Source: a virus
Virus record (IMG/VR): IMGVR_UViG_3300008261_002369
Span: 1 to 39,305 of that record
Length of the DNA: 39,305 bases
Direction: 5' to 3' (one strand)
Positions 16,667 to 24,716 of the stretch are shown one piece after another. The position numbers were made by a program, and so were the translations under genes. How positions within the stretch are numbered: the first letter of the stretch is position 1; every line of letters begins with the position of its first letter. The notes under the pieces are model-generated. The model was not told where the DNA came from. It searched no databases and saw only the letters and a list, made by a program, of their open reading frames with translations.

Positions 16667-17675
16667 ATTTTCTCTGATATTTTTCAGGTACAGTATCATA
16701 TAAAGGTAAATTTTTATTTACTGCACCATCTCTAAGTATAACTTGGTGAACAAGTGGGGACACTGGTTTTCCCGGCAGCATATCAGCCCAAGACTCAGTT
16801 TGCTCTTCTTCAAGGTCAATAGTACGTACATCTGGCCATTGAATAATTTTAACTAAAATGCCATTAATTCGCAAAGGATAATGTACTCTAATCCCATATT
16901 CTGGATCATACTCATGTTGCCATCCTTTCTTGTCACACACTGCAATTACCATTTCTATCAGTTCCGATAGAAATACTTTTTCCTCGCCAGGGTGACGGCC
17001 AATGTCTGTACCAACCCGAATTCGATACTGACTACAAATTCTATTACCGAACTCTTGTATTTCTTCTAAGCAGTATTCAAGCTGAGAAATAGTTTCAAGA
17101 GTGTAACTAACATTCTTAATTTTCATTCCTAGCTTTAAACAATTTTCAATACCTTCAATTTGTTTCTTTCTAACAGTTGCACCTTGATAGTCGGGGTGAT
17201 TTAATCCAACCGTCCACAACACTTTCGGCATGTCTGCAAATTGTTCAGCATATTCGTAATCGGACAAATATACCCCATTGGTTAAAATCATAATTGCACG
17301 AGTCTTGCCGGGTAATGATTGAATAGCCCTGCATAGTTCAGGAAGATCTTTTCGAGTCGTTGGCTCTGCGCCCATTAACGCAACAGCATACCCGTCATCA
17401 TCCCAAGATTTTATTATATTAAGAATATCGTCTATTGACGGATCCTTACTCATATTGTCGGGGATTTGATAACAATGTGGGCAATTTAAATTGCATCTAT
17501 TAGTGAATGTATAGTTAATATAAAAATCAGCGTTAGGCTCTACAAGATATTCTGACTCTCCGTGCCATACGCATTTTTTACTCAACCAAATAGCACCGTC
17601 TCGTTCAAATCGAACTGCTGGCACATGTCTATAACAATGCTCACAAATTGATGTAGTGTCTGCTAATTTTTTCAT
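16644..17675 (-). CDS. Radical SAM protein with rubredoxin-like N-terminus, paralogue 2
   Basis: 343 residues. The N-terminal zinc/rubredoxin-like site is C11/C14 (ICEHCYRHVPA) and C35 with H38 (KKCVWHG). The core cluster is C61-C65-C68 (NRCNLNCPHC), then LMGAEPTTRKDL. The CxxC...CxxHG N-terminus followed by NRCNLxCPxC is the layout of the archaeal MJ0619/Tes-type radical SAM enzymes, which work on lipid chains or methylate. Similarity is by pattern only. It is a tandem duplicate of the upstream gene and overlaps it by 4 bp (ATGA). The C-terminal LPLYDTVPEKYQR is shared. Confidence 0.88.
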   Translation of the reverse strand: MKKLADTTSICEHCYRHVPAVRFERDGAIWLSKKCVWHGESEYLVEPNADFYINYTFTNRCNLNCPHCYQIPDNMSKDPSIDDILNIIKSWDDDGYAVALMGAEPTTRKDLPELCRAIQSLPGKTRAIMILTNGVYLSDYEYAEQFADMPKVLWTVGLNHPDYQGATVRKKQIEGIENCLKLGMKIKNVSYTLETISQLEYCLEEIQEFGNRICSQYRIRVGTDIGRHPGEEKVFLSELIEMVIAVCDKKGWQHEYDPEYGIRVHYPLRINGILVKIIQWPDVRTIDLEEEQTESWADMLPGKPVSPLVHQVILRDGAVNKNLPLYDTVPEKYQRKYDTRNKQ

Positions 17676-18730
17676 ATGTCCTGTCTTTGATACTTTTCCG
17701 GTATAGTATCAAATAACGGTAATCCTTTGTTTATTGCCTGATCTCTTAATATCACTTGATGCAATAAAGTTGACATTGGCTTTCCTGGCACAATGTTAGC
17801 CCAAGATTCACTTTGTACTTCTTCAAGGTCAATAGTTTTGACATCGCACCATTTAATAAATTTATGCTCTGCACCGTTAATATCTACAGCGTAGTGTGTT
17901 CTGTTACCACCAACAATATCCGGAAAATATGTCCAATTTTTTTCTGTACATATTTTTTCAGCTTCGCATACTAATTCCGAAAGATACAGTTCGCTATCTT
18001 CAGTCTCCTCCGGAACTCGACCAATATTAACTCCTACTTGTATTCTTGCATTATGACAAACGCCTCTTCGATGAAATGTTTGCACTTCCTCGAGAACATC
18101 AGTTAATTGAGTTAAATTGCCTAATGTGTAAGTTAATGTTTTAACTTCGAGCCCTAATTTAATGCAGTTCTCTAAACCTTCTAACTGCTTAACTCTAATA
18201 TTGCCGCCGTTGTAATCTGGATGATTTAATCCAAACGTCCATTTAAGTCTAGGGATACCTTCGAATCTTTTTACATAATCCCATTTAGCAAGATACACCC
18301 CGTTAGTGACTATTATAACAGTTCTAGGTTTGCCGGGCAATGCCTGTATGGCTAACACTAAATCTGCAAGATCTTTTCTTACTGTAGGTTCTGCCCCAAC
18401 AAGACTAACAGGCAAACCGTCATCGGGCCAAGATTGTACCTGCATTAACAAATAATCAATGTCTGGGTCTTTGCTAGTGTTATCTGGAATTTGATAACAA
18501 TGTGGACAATCTAAATTGCACCTATTAGTAATATCTAACCAATATGAGCTAGGAGTTCGGCGAGTATATTTTTGACTTTTATAAAATTCTGTGTTAATAT
18601 CTAATATTGCTTCTTGATATCCGTGTTTGGCGCACGTCTTACCTAACCACATTGCTCCTTCGCGCTCAAACCGTTCTGCAGGAATATGTCGATAACAGGT
18701 TTCACAAAGTGATACAGTTTGGGTAGTCAT
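17672..18730 (-). CDS. Radical SAM protein with rubredoxin-like N-terminus, paralogue 1
   Basis: 352 residues. It has the same order as its downstream twin: CETCYRHIPAERFEREGAMW, KTCAKHG, core cysteines in NRCNLDCPHC and GAEPTVRKDL. It differs mainly by a ~9-residue insertion before the core (KYTRRTPSS). It is the first gene of a minus-strand unit that continues with the twin and two 2OG oxygenases. AGGA at 18739-18736 is a proper Shine-Dalgarno, and a late-promoter-like CATAAATA lies 29 nt before the ATG. Reaction unknown; MJ0619/Tes-like chemistry is one possibility. Confidence 0.88.
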   Translation of the reverse strand: MTTQTVSLCETCYRHIPAERFEREGAMWLGKTCAKHGYQEAILDINTEFYKSQKYTRRTPSSYWLDITNRCNLDCPHCYQIPDNTSKDPDIDYLLMQVQSWPDDGLPVSLVGAEPTVRKDLADLVLAIQALPGKPRTVIIVTNGVYLAKWDYVKRFEGIPRLKWTFGLNHPDYNGGNIRVKQLEGLENCIKLGLEVKTLTYTLGNLTQLTDVLEEVQTFHRRGVCHNARIQVGVNIGRVPEETEDSELYLSELVCEAEKICTEKNWTYFPDIVGGNRTHYAVDINGAEHKFIKWCDVKTIDLEEVQSESWANIVPGKPMSTLLHQVILRDQAINKGLPLFDTIPEKYQRQDI

Positions 18731-18759
18731 TAAAATCCTAAATTATATTTGTCTCACGA

Positions 18760-18767
18760 TATTTATG
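18760..18767 (-). promoter_or_regulatory. T4-late-like promoter motif CATAAATA
   Basis: The motif ends 29 nt before the ATG at 18730 and gives a leader that contains a Shine-Dalgarno (AGGA). It overlaps no gene and faces the plus-strand motif at 18774-18780. Confidence 0.55.
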
Positions 18768-18773
18768 GATAAA

Positions 18774-18780
18774 TTAAATA
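18774..18780 (+). promoter_or_regulatory. T4-late-like promoter motif TTAAATA
   Basis: TTAAATA ends 6 nt before the ATG at 18787, with no Shine-Dalgarno in between. Confidence 0.5.
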
Positions 18781-18786
18781 CAACCT

Positions 18787-19473
18787 ATGAAATACGAATA
18801 CTACTACAATCAAGTGCCTGGACAAGAGCCCTGGCGAAATAATTTAATTTACACTAGTTTAATATCTGAAGATAAAAAAACTTTTGTACAATGGTACCAT
18901 AACGACAGTGACTATCACAAAGGACAGAACCAAGTAGTTGATCCGGATCTAATGGAAGCTAAATGGAATAGAGAAGTAGAATATCTGAAATATGTTAAAA
19001 CTGCATTTACACATTTAATTCCTGTTATTTTAGATATCGATTATACAGAACGAAAAATCTATTTAGAAGTAGACGGAGTTGATTTTTGGCAGCAAAGTTT
19101 AAATCAACAATGTTCTTTTGATGTAGTGTTGCCCGATTGGCAGGATCAAATGTTAAGATCTTTCCAGGCGCATCGTATGTTAGGATTATACAAGTATAGT
19201 ATGCATCCTAGTAGTTATTTTTTAGTTGAAGGGCAGTTAAAAACTATAAATTATTTCTTTTGTTATCACGAAGATGAAGGTCCAATTAGCATTAAAGATC
19301 ATCTAAGTCACATTCATTCTAACAGACAAGAAGAAATGAAAAAATACACTGACAGTTTAGGAATCGGTTGGGACACTCCGCAGCCACTAGATACTCTTCA
19401 ACAATTATGTTGGGACAGTTTTAGCAATATGTACCCTGCAGACTTTATTGAGAAAATAAAATGTTTAAAGTAG
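18787..19473 (+). CDS. Kinase-fold-like protein, paralogue 2
   Basis: 228 residues and colinear with the protein at 14121. Shared points are an N-terminal YYYxQ, NLIYTxLI, WNREVEYLKYV, ILDIDYTERKIYLEV, LPDWQDQML and HPSSYFLVEGQLKTINYFFC near residue 140-160. As in its paralogue, the last motif recalls a kinase catalytic loop plus DFG region but without the catalytic Asp pair, so activity is doubtful. It heads a three-gene plus-strand unit and overlaps the next gene by 13 bp. Function unknown. Confidence 0.5.
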   Translation: MKYEYYYNQVPGQEPWRNNLIYTSLISEDKKTFVQWYHNDSDYHKGQNQVVDPDLMEAKWNREVEYLKYVKTAFTHLIPVILDIDYTERKIYLEVDGVDFWQQSLNQQCSFDVVLPDWQDQMLRSFQAHRMLGLYKYSMHPSSYFLVEGQLKTINYFFCYHEDEGPISIKDHLSHIHSNRQEEMKKYTDSLGIGWDTPQPLDTLQQLCWDSFSNMYPADFIEKIKCLK

Positions 19474-20012
19474 TTCCGTGGTCGGCAGAATTAGATTTGA
19501 CAGAATTTTATACTACTGCTGAATCGAAAGGATTTACTAACAATGCTAGTCAACGGATGTTAGTAGACAGCTTATCAAAAGAAAAAGCCTGGGCCGTTTG
19601 GATTCTTTATTATTATGATAAAGCAATAGGCAGTGTAGCTGCACACAGCTTTCCTGAGATGGGAGAAGATGCCTTTCGAATAGCTGCACGTACATGTGTA
19701 TTCTCAGATCATATTCCTATTCCTAGTATACGCACACGTAATCAAATAGTCACACATCAGCATGTTACTAGTCAGTTTTTAATTCCGGCATGTATTGAGT
19801 GGACTCCCCCGTGGGCCGATCTATATATTACCAGTAACGAGAGTAGCGTAGGCACCCAGCGTCTAGTGCATAACATTTTTGGTCCTGTTATGGAAGCTAG
19901 TGGGCAGATGAAACGTATTAAAGAAATTGAGTATCGAGGAACCCAACAAACAGTATGGCAATTATTTCCAAACAAATTTTTAGAGGAATTGGAGAAATAT
20001 CCTAGATGGTAA
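19461..20012 (+). CDS. Protein of unknown function, possibly GNAT-like
   Basis: 183 residues, not recognised. The pattern WAVWILYYYDKAIGSVAAHS looks like the central beta strands of a GNAT acetyltransferase, and a later ADLYITSNESS precedes a helical HNIFGPVMEASG segment where GNATs bind CoA. The typical R/QxxGxG/A loop is absent. No signal peptide or membrane segment. It overlaps its neighbours by 13 bp and 7 bp, so it is a core member of the unit. Treat the GNAT idea as weak. Confidence 0.4.
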   Translation: MFKVVPWSAELDLTEFYTTAESKGFTNNASQRMLVDSLSKEKAWAVWILYYYDKAIGSVAAHSFPEMGEDAFRIAARTCVFSDHIPIPSIRTRNQIVTHQHVTSQFLIPACIEWTPPWADLYITSNESSVGTQRLVHNIFGPVMEASGQMKRIKEIEYRGTQQTVWQLFPNKFLEELEKYPRW

Positions 20013-21451
20013 CAAAATTTAAAACTGACAAAGAAAAATCTATCCTATGTTGTATAGTTGACAATTTAGATTCTTGCCATAGTATTTGGGCAAAAGATGT
20101 TAACATTAATTTAACTGATTATATGGTGCATAGGTTTGCTGTAAAACAATTTGATGTGTATGTGGGGGAAAATGAAAACGAATTATTATATCATGCAGCC
20201 ACTGATGGTTATACTCACGCAGTAATTATAGCCGGCGGCACAAGTTTAGGACTGTCTGATAGATTGTTCCCAGCCATAGAACAAAAGTGTACAGAAGAAT
20301 TTTTTATTGCAGGACATATATTAGATAGAAGCACTCATTCTTATTTTAAAAATGCCTGCTTTGAATTACATCATCAATTTTATATTATAAATTTAGAAGA
20401 GTATGCGTTATTAGGATTTCCAGCAGTGGGCAATGAGTCTATTGAATCGTATAGTCAATTAGAACCGTTGCGAAGTGTAGAGTACCAATATGACGATCAC
20501 GAAATTCCGGTGTGGATTAAGACTGGTACTGAAATTAAAACCTATGACACTAAACTACACGGCTGGAATATTTTAAAAATTGCTTTTGAAAATAACAAGA
20601 CACTAATTGATCTTGGAGAAAGTATTCGAGACAGTAAAAAATACATATACTACGAACATGATCATGTGTTTACAAGAATGTATTCAGAAATTAAACAACA
20701 CCAGTTTTTTTGCGACAATTTTTTTGCCGGCTGGAATTCTGATCCTCTTAGAGAATCTATTGAGTTTGATGGTCCTGTAGAACAGTATGCAACAGTTGGT
20801 ATTGGATTTAATTGGATTCGTAATTTGCAATTAATTGGATTTACCAAAGACACTAAAGTTATCTTTACAGACATTAATTATAATTGTTTAATGTTTATGA
20901 AAGAAATGGTAACTAACTGGGACGGTAAAAATTACGCTGAGTTTTATAAACAGAATATGCCTATAGTACCAAACGGCCCAATTACTATTTCAGAATCTTA
21001 TTTTACTCAAATTGATGAGCAGTGGAAAATGTTTCTTTCAGTATTCAATGATTGGGACACAGTATGGTCACAAGTTAAAAAATTAAGTTATGAATATATC
21101 TCAATTGATTATACTGCTGCACATAATTTTAATTGGTTAGAGCCTAATAAAAAGACTTTGTTGAATCTTAGTGATCTTTTTAATCACGGTCCGTATATTG
21201 CTAACTTGCCATTAAAATATAGAATTGCTTGCGAAAATAAAATATTAGGAAAATTAATTGAGCTCGATCCTAATATAATATTAATGTTGACATCTAGGGC
21301 AGCAGATGGATATGAATTAGAAAGAACCGTTCAGCACAGCTACGGTCCAGTTACTAGTTTTGAAATGACTGATATTTCGAAACTTAAAAAATTACCGTGG
21401 CACCAAAATGACTGGTTTAATAAAGGGTGCAAACCACTCGGTGTTGATTAA
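20006..21451 (+). CDS. Two-domain protein, C-terminal methyltransferase-like
   Basis: 481 residues, not recognised as a named family. The N-terminal ~150 residues contain an alpha/beta pattern with HAVIIAGGTSLG and are followed by a linker. The C-terminal half has VGIGFNWIRNLQLIGF, then VIFTDINYNCLMFMKEMV, as expected for motif I and motif II of a SAM methyltransferase fold, though motif I lacks the usual GxGxG. It is the last gene of the plus-strand unit and shares its stop (TTAA at 21448-21451) with the convergent TauD-like gene. Confidence 0.5.
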   Translation: MVTKFKTDKEKSILCCIVDNLDSCHSIWAKDVNINLTDYMVHRFAVKQFDVYVGENENELLYHAATDGYTHAVIIAGGTSLGLSDRLFPAIEQKCTEEFFIAGHILDRSTHSYFKNACFELHHQFYIINLEEYALLGFPAVGNESIESYSQLEPLRSVEYQYDDHEIPVWIKTGTEIKTYDTKLHGWNILKIAFENNKTLIDLGESIRDSKKYIYYEHDHVFTRMYSEIKQHQFFCDNFFAGWNSDPLRESIEFDGPVEQYATVGIGFNWIRNLQLIGFTKDTKVIFTDINYNCLMFMKEMVTNWDGKNYAEFYKQNMPIVPNGPITISESYFTQIDEQWKMFLSVFNDWDTVWSQVKKLSYEYISIDYTAAHNFNWLEPNKKTLLNLSDLFNHGPYIANLPLKYRIACENKILGKLIELDPNIILMLTSRAADGYELERTVQHSYGPVTSFEMTDISKLKKLPWHQNDWFNKGCKPLGVD

Positions 21452-22284
21452 GAATAGTCTTGGTCTGGAAAGTTAAAAACAATTCGATGTAGCAATCGAT
21501 CAACCATTCCTGGGAATTGCCATCTTTTATGTATTCCCAGCCATTGTTCAGAAATAATTAGATCCCCATCTTTCCAATCGTGATGATACAGATATTTTTC
21601 CTGCACAGTATGTTCTGATAAAAACGTCATAAGTTTTTCTGATTCATCTTTGTCGACACCTAGTAAACTGTGTATTTGTAGGAACGGAAAAAACAATCCA
21701 GTATTACCGGCAATATTTGTATGAACAATGTTAGGAGTAAATTCTTCTACACCTGGTTCGTTATCGTCGTTATCACGCCAATGCTTCATTCGAGCTTTTA
21801 GCGGAAGCAGTTTATTTTTTGTATCTTGATCTAAATCATTATACGATAAAATGTTATTATTCCACGTAGTCCTAGATCCAACAGTTCCCTTGATTCCGTA
21901 TAGCCAAACTATTGATCTTCTTTCGTGTCGAGTAGCGTCATTGCAGTGCCATTTTAATTCATCATCGTCTCCTGCAAATCCCGGATTACCGTGTTCGTCG
22001 ACATCTCCAGTAACTCGTATAACATATCCTTCACTATCGGGCACTATGCAATTTCTATACCCTGCTTCGGCTTCTCGATTATCAGGATCAAACGAATAAG
22101 GATCCTTAAACATCTTGATAACTCTAACTTCTTCTTCAGTAGTTAAGAATTGATCACGAATTACTACACAAGTATTTTTTGCAATTAATTTTGCTAGATA
22201 ATTAATATCTTCTTGAGTAATAGTTTTAAGATCAATCTCGTCAACAATTACTGTCCATCCATTTTCGTGTATATGATATTTCAT
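21448..22284 (-). CDS. TauD/TfdA-like dioxygenase with HxN in place of HxD
   Basis: 278 residues. The N-terminal segment CVVIRDQFLTTEEEVRVIKMF, the strand YVIRVTG, WHCND at 112-116 and GDLIISEQWLGIHKRW (distal H252) with later R263/R267 fit the TauD/TfdA family. The iron-binding HxD is H113-C-N115, so the carboxylate ligand is replaced by Asn; D116 is next to it. The same change occurs in the paralogue at 23803 but not in the one at 22937. Family members hydroxylate, desaturate or halogenate small molecules. Substrate unknown. Confidence 0.8.
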   Translation of the reverse strand: MKYHIHENGWTVIVDEIDLKTITQEDINYLAKLIAKNTCVVIRDQFLTTEEEVRVIKMFKDPYSFDPDNREAEAGYRNCIVPDSEGYVIRVTGDVDEHGNPGFAGDDDELKWHCNDATRHERRSIVWLYGIKGTVGSRTTWNNNILSYNDLDQDTKNKLLPLKARMKHWRDNDDNEPGVEEFTPNIVHTNIAGNTGLFFPFLQIHSLLGVDKDESEKLMTFLSEHTVQEKYLYHHDWKDGDLIISEQWLGIHKRWQFPGMVDRLLHRIVFNFPDQDYS

Positions 22285-22292
22285 GTTAGTCC

Positions 22293-22940
22293 TTATGCGT
22301 ACATATCAAGAGGTACATATGTTCCTGTAACTCCAGCAAGCGTAGCTGCCATATTCATAGTTAATTTCCATTCGTCTGTAGAATCGTGTTTAGCAATTAT
22401 TAAATGAAATCTATCTTCGTCACTTTCGTTTACCACACTATGCTGATAGCTTAGATTCATAGCATACATACTTCCTGGGGCCATAATTAACTCTTGGCCG
22501 TTGTTCCATAGCCATTTACAACCTAGCGGATTATTAAGAGCTACATTGACATTTTCTACAAATTTCATCTTACCATCGGAGTGCATACCAATCCATCCGC
22601 CTGGTTCCAATAGCATTAATCTTACTCTACCATATTTTTTACATGGAAAACTATTTAATAAAAAATTCATAATAGTAGGACATTCTTTTGCAGCATCTGT
22701 CCACACGAAATCTTTTGCAGCATCTGCACCAGAAGCGTATCCGTACTCGTCCCAATTTTCAGTTTTAGATTCATGTAATCCGTATAGTGACAATGAAGAC
22801 CACCCTCTGTGACTAGACTCATCGTATCGATGAGGAATAAATCTATGACGCAGTGCTTGAGCTTCAGCAAGCATTAGTTTGTGATCAAACGGAATATCTA
22901 ATTTTAGATACCTTGCATCTGATTCAAAATAATCTCTCAT
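22293..22940 (-). CDS. Aspartyl/asparaginyl beta-hydroxylase-like 2OG oxygenase
   Basis: 215 residues. Ligand candidates are H120-S-D122 (WIGMHSDGK), H167 (SYQHSVVN) and R177, with VNVALNNP and the APGSMYAMNLSYQHS strand between. This is the AspH-type pattern of protein beta-hydroxylases. It lies between two TauD-like genes in a four-gene minus-strand oxygenase operon, is coupled by ATGA to the upstream gene and is followed 8 bp later by the next start. Confidence 0.82.
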   Translation of the reverse strand: MRDYFESDARYLKLDIPFDHKLMLAEAQALRHRFIPHRYDESSHRGWSSLSLYGLHESKTENWDEYGYASGADAAKDFVWTDAAKECPTIMNFLLNSFPCKKYGRVRLMLLEPGGWIGMHSDGKMKFVENVNVALNNPLGCKWLWNNGQELIMAPGSMYAMNLSYQHSVVNESDEDRFHLIIAKHDSTDEWKLTMNMAATLAGVTGTYVPLDMYA

Positions 22941-23800
22941 TGATATTCCTGATCCGGATAATTAAAAACCGATCTCTGCAATGATCGTTGTTTAATATGA
23001 TTGCAATGATGCCGTTTATGTAGACCAAATCTTTGATCTGTAAAAACAACATCGCCGTCATCCCATGTGTGATGATAACAGTATTTTTCTTGTGTAATAT
23101 GATCAGAAACTTTTTTAATTAGAGCTTTACTATCTGCTTCTGACATTCCTTCAAACCCGTGCAATTGGTTAAATGGGAAATATAAACCTTTTTGCCCGGA
23201 TAGATTAGATTGAACAACCTTAATGCCGGATTGATTTAATCCTGAACTTGGAGGCCTCGGTAGTCCGTACTCGTCAACAAACTGAAGATCTTTATTAAAA
23301 TCTATTCCAGTTAACAATATAGCAGATAGCCCATCTAGTGAATTTTTAGTATCTTGATCTAACTCTGAATAAGCCAATAAATTGTTGCACCAGCTAGTAG
23401 TTGAATTGTTCGTTCCATAATTTGCAATTATCATAAGCAGCATACATTCAAGATTAGGCCAATGCGGATCACTATGCCATATTACTTCGGCAACGCTTTC
23501 GGCAATACCAGGTACACCATGTTCGTCCTCGACTCCGCCAACTCTAAGAAACAGTCCATCGGTGTTTGGTACAACTATGCTTTGACTATCTGGATGAAAC
23601 TCTGGATCTAGAAATACAGGATCTTTAAACATTTTAGTAATGCGTAACTGTTCTTCTAAAGATAAGTTTTGTTTTTTAGCAACCACTAGAGTATTAGTGT
23701 TTAACAACAACGCTATTTGATTGATGTCTTCTTGTGTGGCTGTTTTTAAATCAAAATCTATTAAAACAGTCCAACCGTTTTTGTCTAGTGTGTACTTCAT
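22937..23800 (-). CDS. TauD/TfdA-like dioxygenase with canonical HxD
   Basis: 287 residues and colinear with the proteins at 21448 and 23803. The iron site is H109-S-D111 (VIWHSDPHW) and H261 (FGLHKRHH), so here the full two-His-one-carboxylate triad is present. The C-terminus ends FNYPDQEYQ as in its paralogues. It is coupled by ATGA to the AspH-like gene. It may be the catalytically standard member of the trio, and the other two may have changed chemistry. Confidence 0.85.
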   Translation of the reverse strand: MKYTLDKNGWTVLIDFDLKTATQEDINQIALLLNTNTLVVAKKQNLSLEEQLRITKMFKDPVFLDPEFHPDSQSIVVPNTDGLFLRVGGVEDEHGVPGIAESVAEVIWHSDPHWPNLECMLLMIIANYGTNNSTTSWCNNLLAYSELDQDTKNSLDGLSAILLTGIDFNKDLQFVDEYGLPRPPSSGLNQSGIKVVQSNLSGQKGLYFPFNQLHGFEGMSEADSKALIKKVSDHITQEKYCYHHTWDDGDVVFTDQRFGLHKRHHCNHIKQRSLQRSVFNYPDQEYQ

Positions 23801-23802
23801 TG

Positions 23803-24660
23803 TTATTGATAATTTTGATCAGGAAAATCCATTACGGCCCTGTGTACTAACCTATTTTTAATCCCTTCAAATCGCCACCGTTTGTGTATTCCTAGCCACT
23901 GCTCGCTAAGAACAAGATCGCCATCTTCCCAATCATGGTGATAACAATATTTTTCTTGGGTTGTGAATTCAGTTAGGGGTTTAATAATTTTTTGACTTTC
24001 TTCTACAGACCAGTCTTTAAATCTGTCAATTTGTAAAAACGGAAAATACAAACCCTTGATACCTGCAATATTTGTATGAACAATATTAGGAGTAAAATCT
24101 TCTACAGCTTCGCCACCGCCTTCCTCGGCATCTAGTCTAGCACAGTGATTCATTCCTTTTTTAGCAATAATTTTTACATCAGCTAATAAATCCTTCATAC
24201 TTTGATCAAGGTCACGGTACGTCATAATATTATTATTCCAACTGGTACGAGACCCGGCTGTTCCTTTTACGCCATAGAGCCAAACGACTGGTCTACGATC
24301 TGCACGATAAGGGTGATTACAATGCCATGTCATCTCGTCAACATATCCGGCAATGCCTTCCATTCCGTGATCGTTTAATGCTCCTGACACACGACAGATG
24401 ACTCCTGTTGGATCTTGCGTTAAATCTGCAGCACTATGAATAAAATCAAAATCAGTTGGTTTATAAAGAGGCTCTGGATTCTTAAACATGTTTATAACTC
24501 TTAATTCTTCAGTTACAGTTAAGAATTGTTTTTTAACAACCACACATGTGTTAGTAGATAACAATTTAGATATTTGGTTAATTTCATCTTGACTGATTGT
24601 TTTGAGATCCACGTCGTCTAAAATAATAGTCCAACCGTTTTCGTGCAGATGATAATTCAT
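23803..24660 (-). CDS. TauD/TfdA-like dioxygenase with HxN in place of HxD
   Basis: 285 residues. The site is H113-C-N115 (MTWHCNHPY) with H259 (LGIHKRW), again with Asn in the carboxylate position, and unlike the 21448 paralogue the next residue is His. It is closest to the 21448 protein (shared HENGWT, WLYGxKGTxGSRTxWNNN, NIVHTNIAG). It is the first gene of the oxygenase operon, with AAGGATA before the ATG. A possible late or sigma-70 -10 (TATAATA) lies about 20 nt upstream. Two bases separate it from the next gene. Confidence 0.8.
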   Translation of the reverse strand: MNYHLHENGWTIILDDVDLKTISQDEINQISKLLSTNTCVVVKKQFLTVTEELRVINMFKNPEPLYKPTDFDFIHSAADLTQDPTGVICRVSGALNDHGMEGIAGYVDEMTWHCNHPYRADRRPVVWLYGVKGTAGSRTSWNNNIMTYRDLDQSMKDLLADVKIIAKKGMNHCARLDAEEGGGEAVEDFTPNIVHTNIAGIKGLYFPFLQIDRFKDWSVEESQKIIKPLTEFTTQEKYCYHHDWEDGDLVLSEQWLGIHKRWRFEGIKNRLVHRAVMDFPDQNYQ

Positions 24661-24705
24661 ATAGTATCCTTTTATCTATTATATATCACTAGTAATGGAC
24701 CACCA

Positions 24706-24712
24706 CTAAATA
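24706..24712 (+). promoter_or_regulatory. T4-late-like promoter motif CTAAATA
   Basis: CTAAATA ends 4 nt before the ATG at 24717. No Shine-Dalgarno. Confidence 0.5.
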
Positions 24713-24716
24713 ATTC

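Noticed and set aside
2078-18730. RiPP (modified peptide) gene cluster with precursor
   Set aside because: SPASM-like enzymes invite this idea, but no small precursor-like ORF with a core peptide and ribosome binding site was seen near them.
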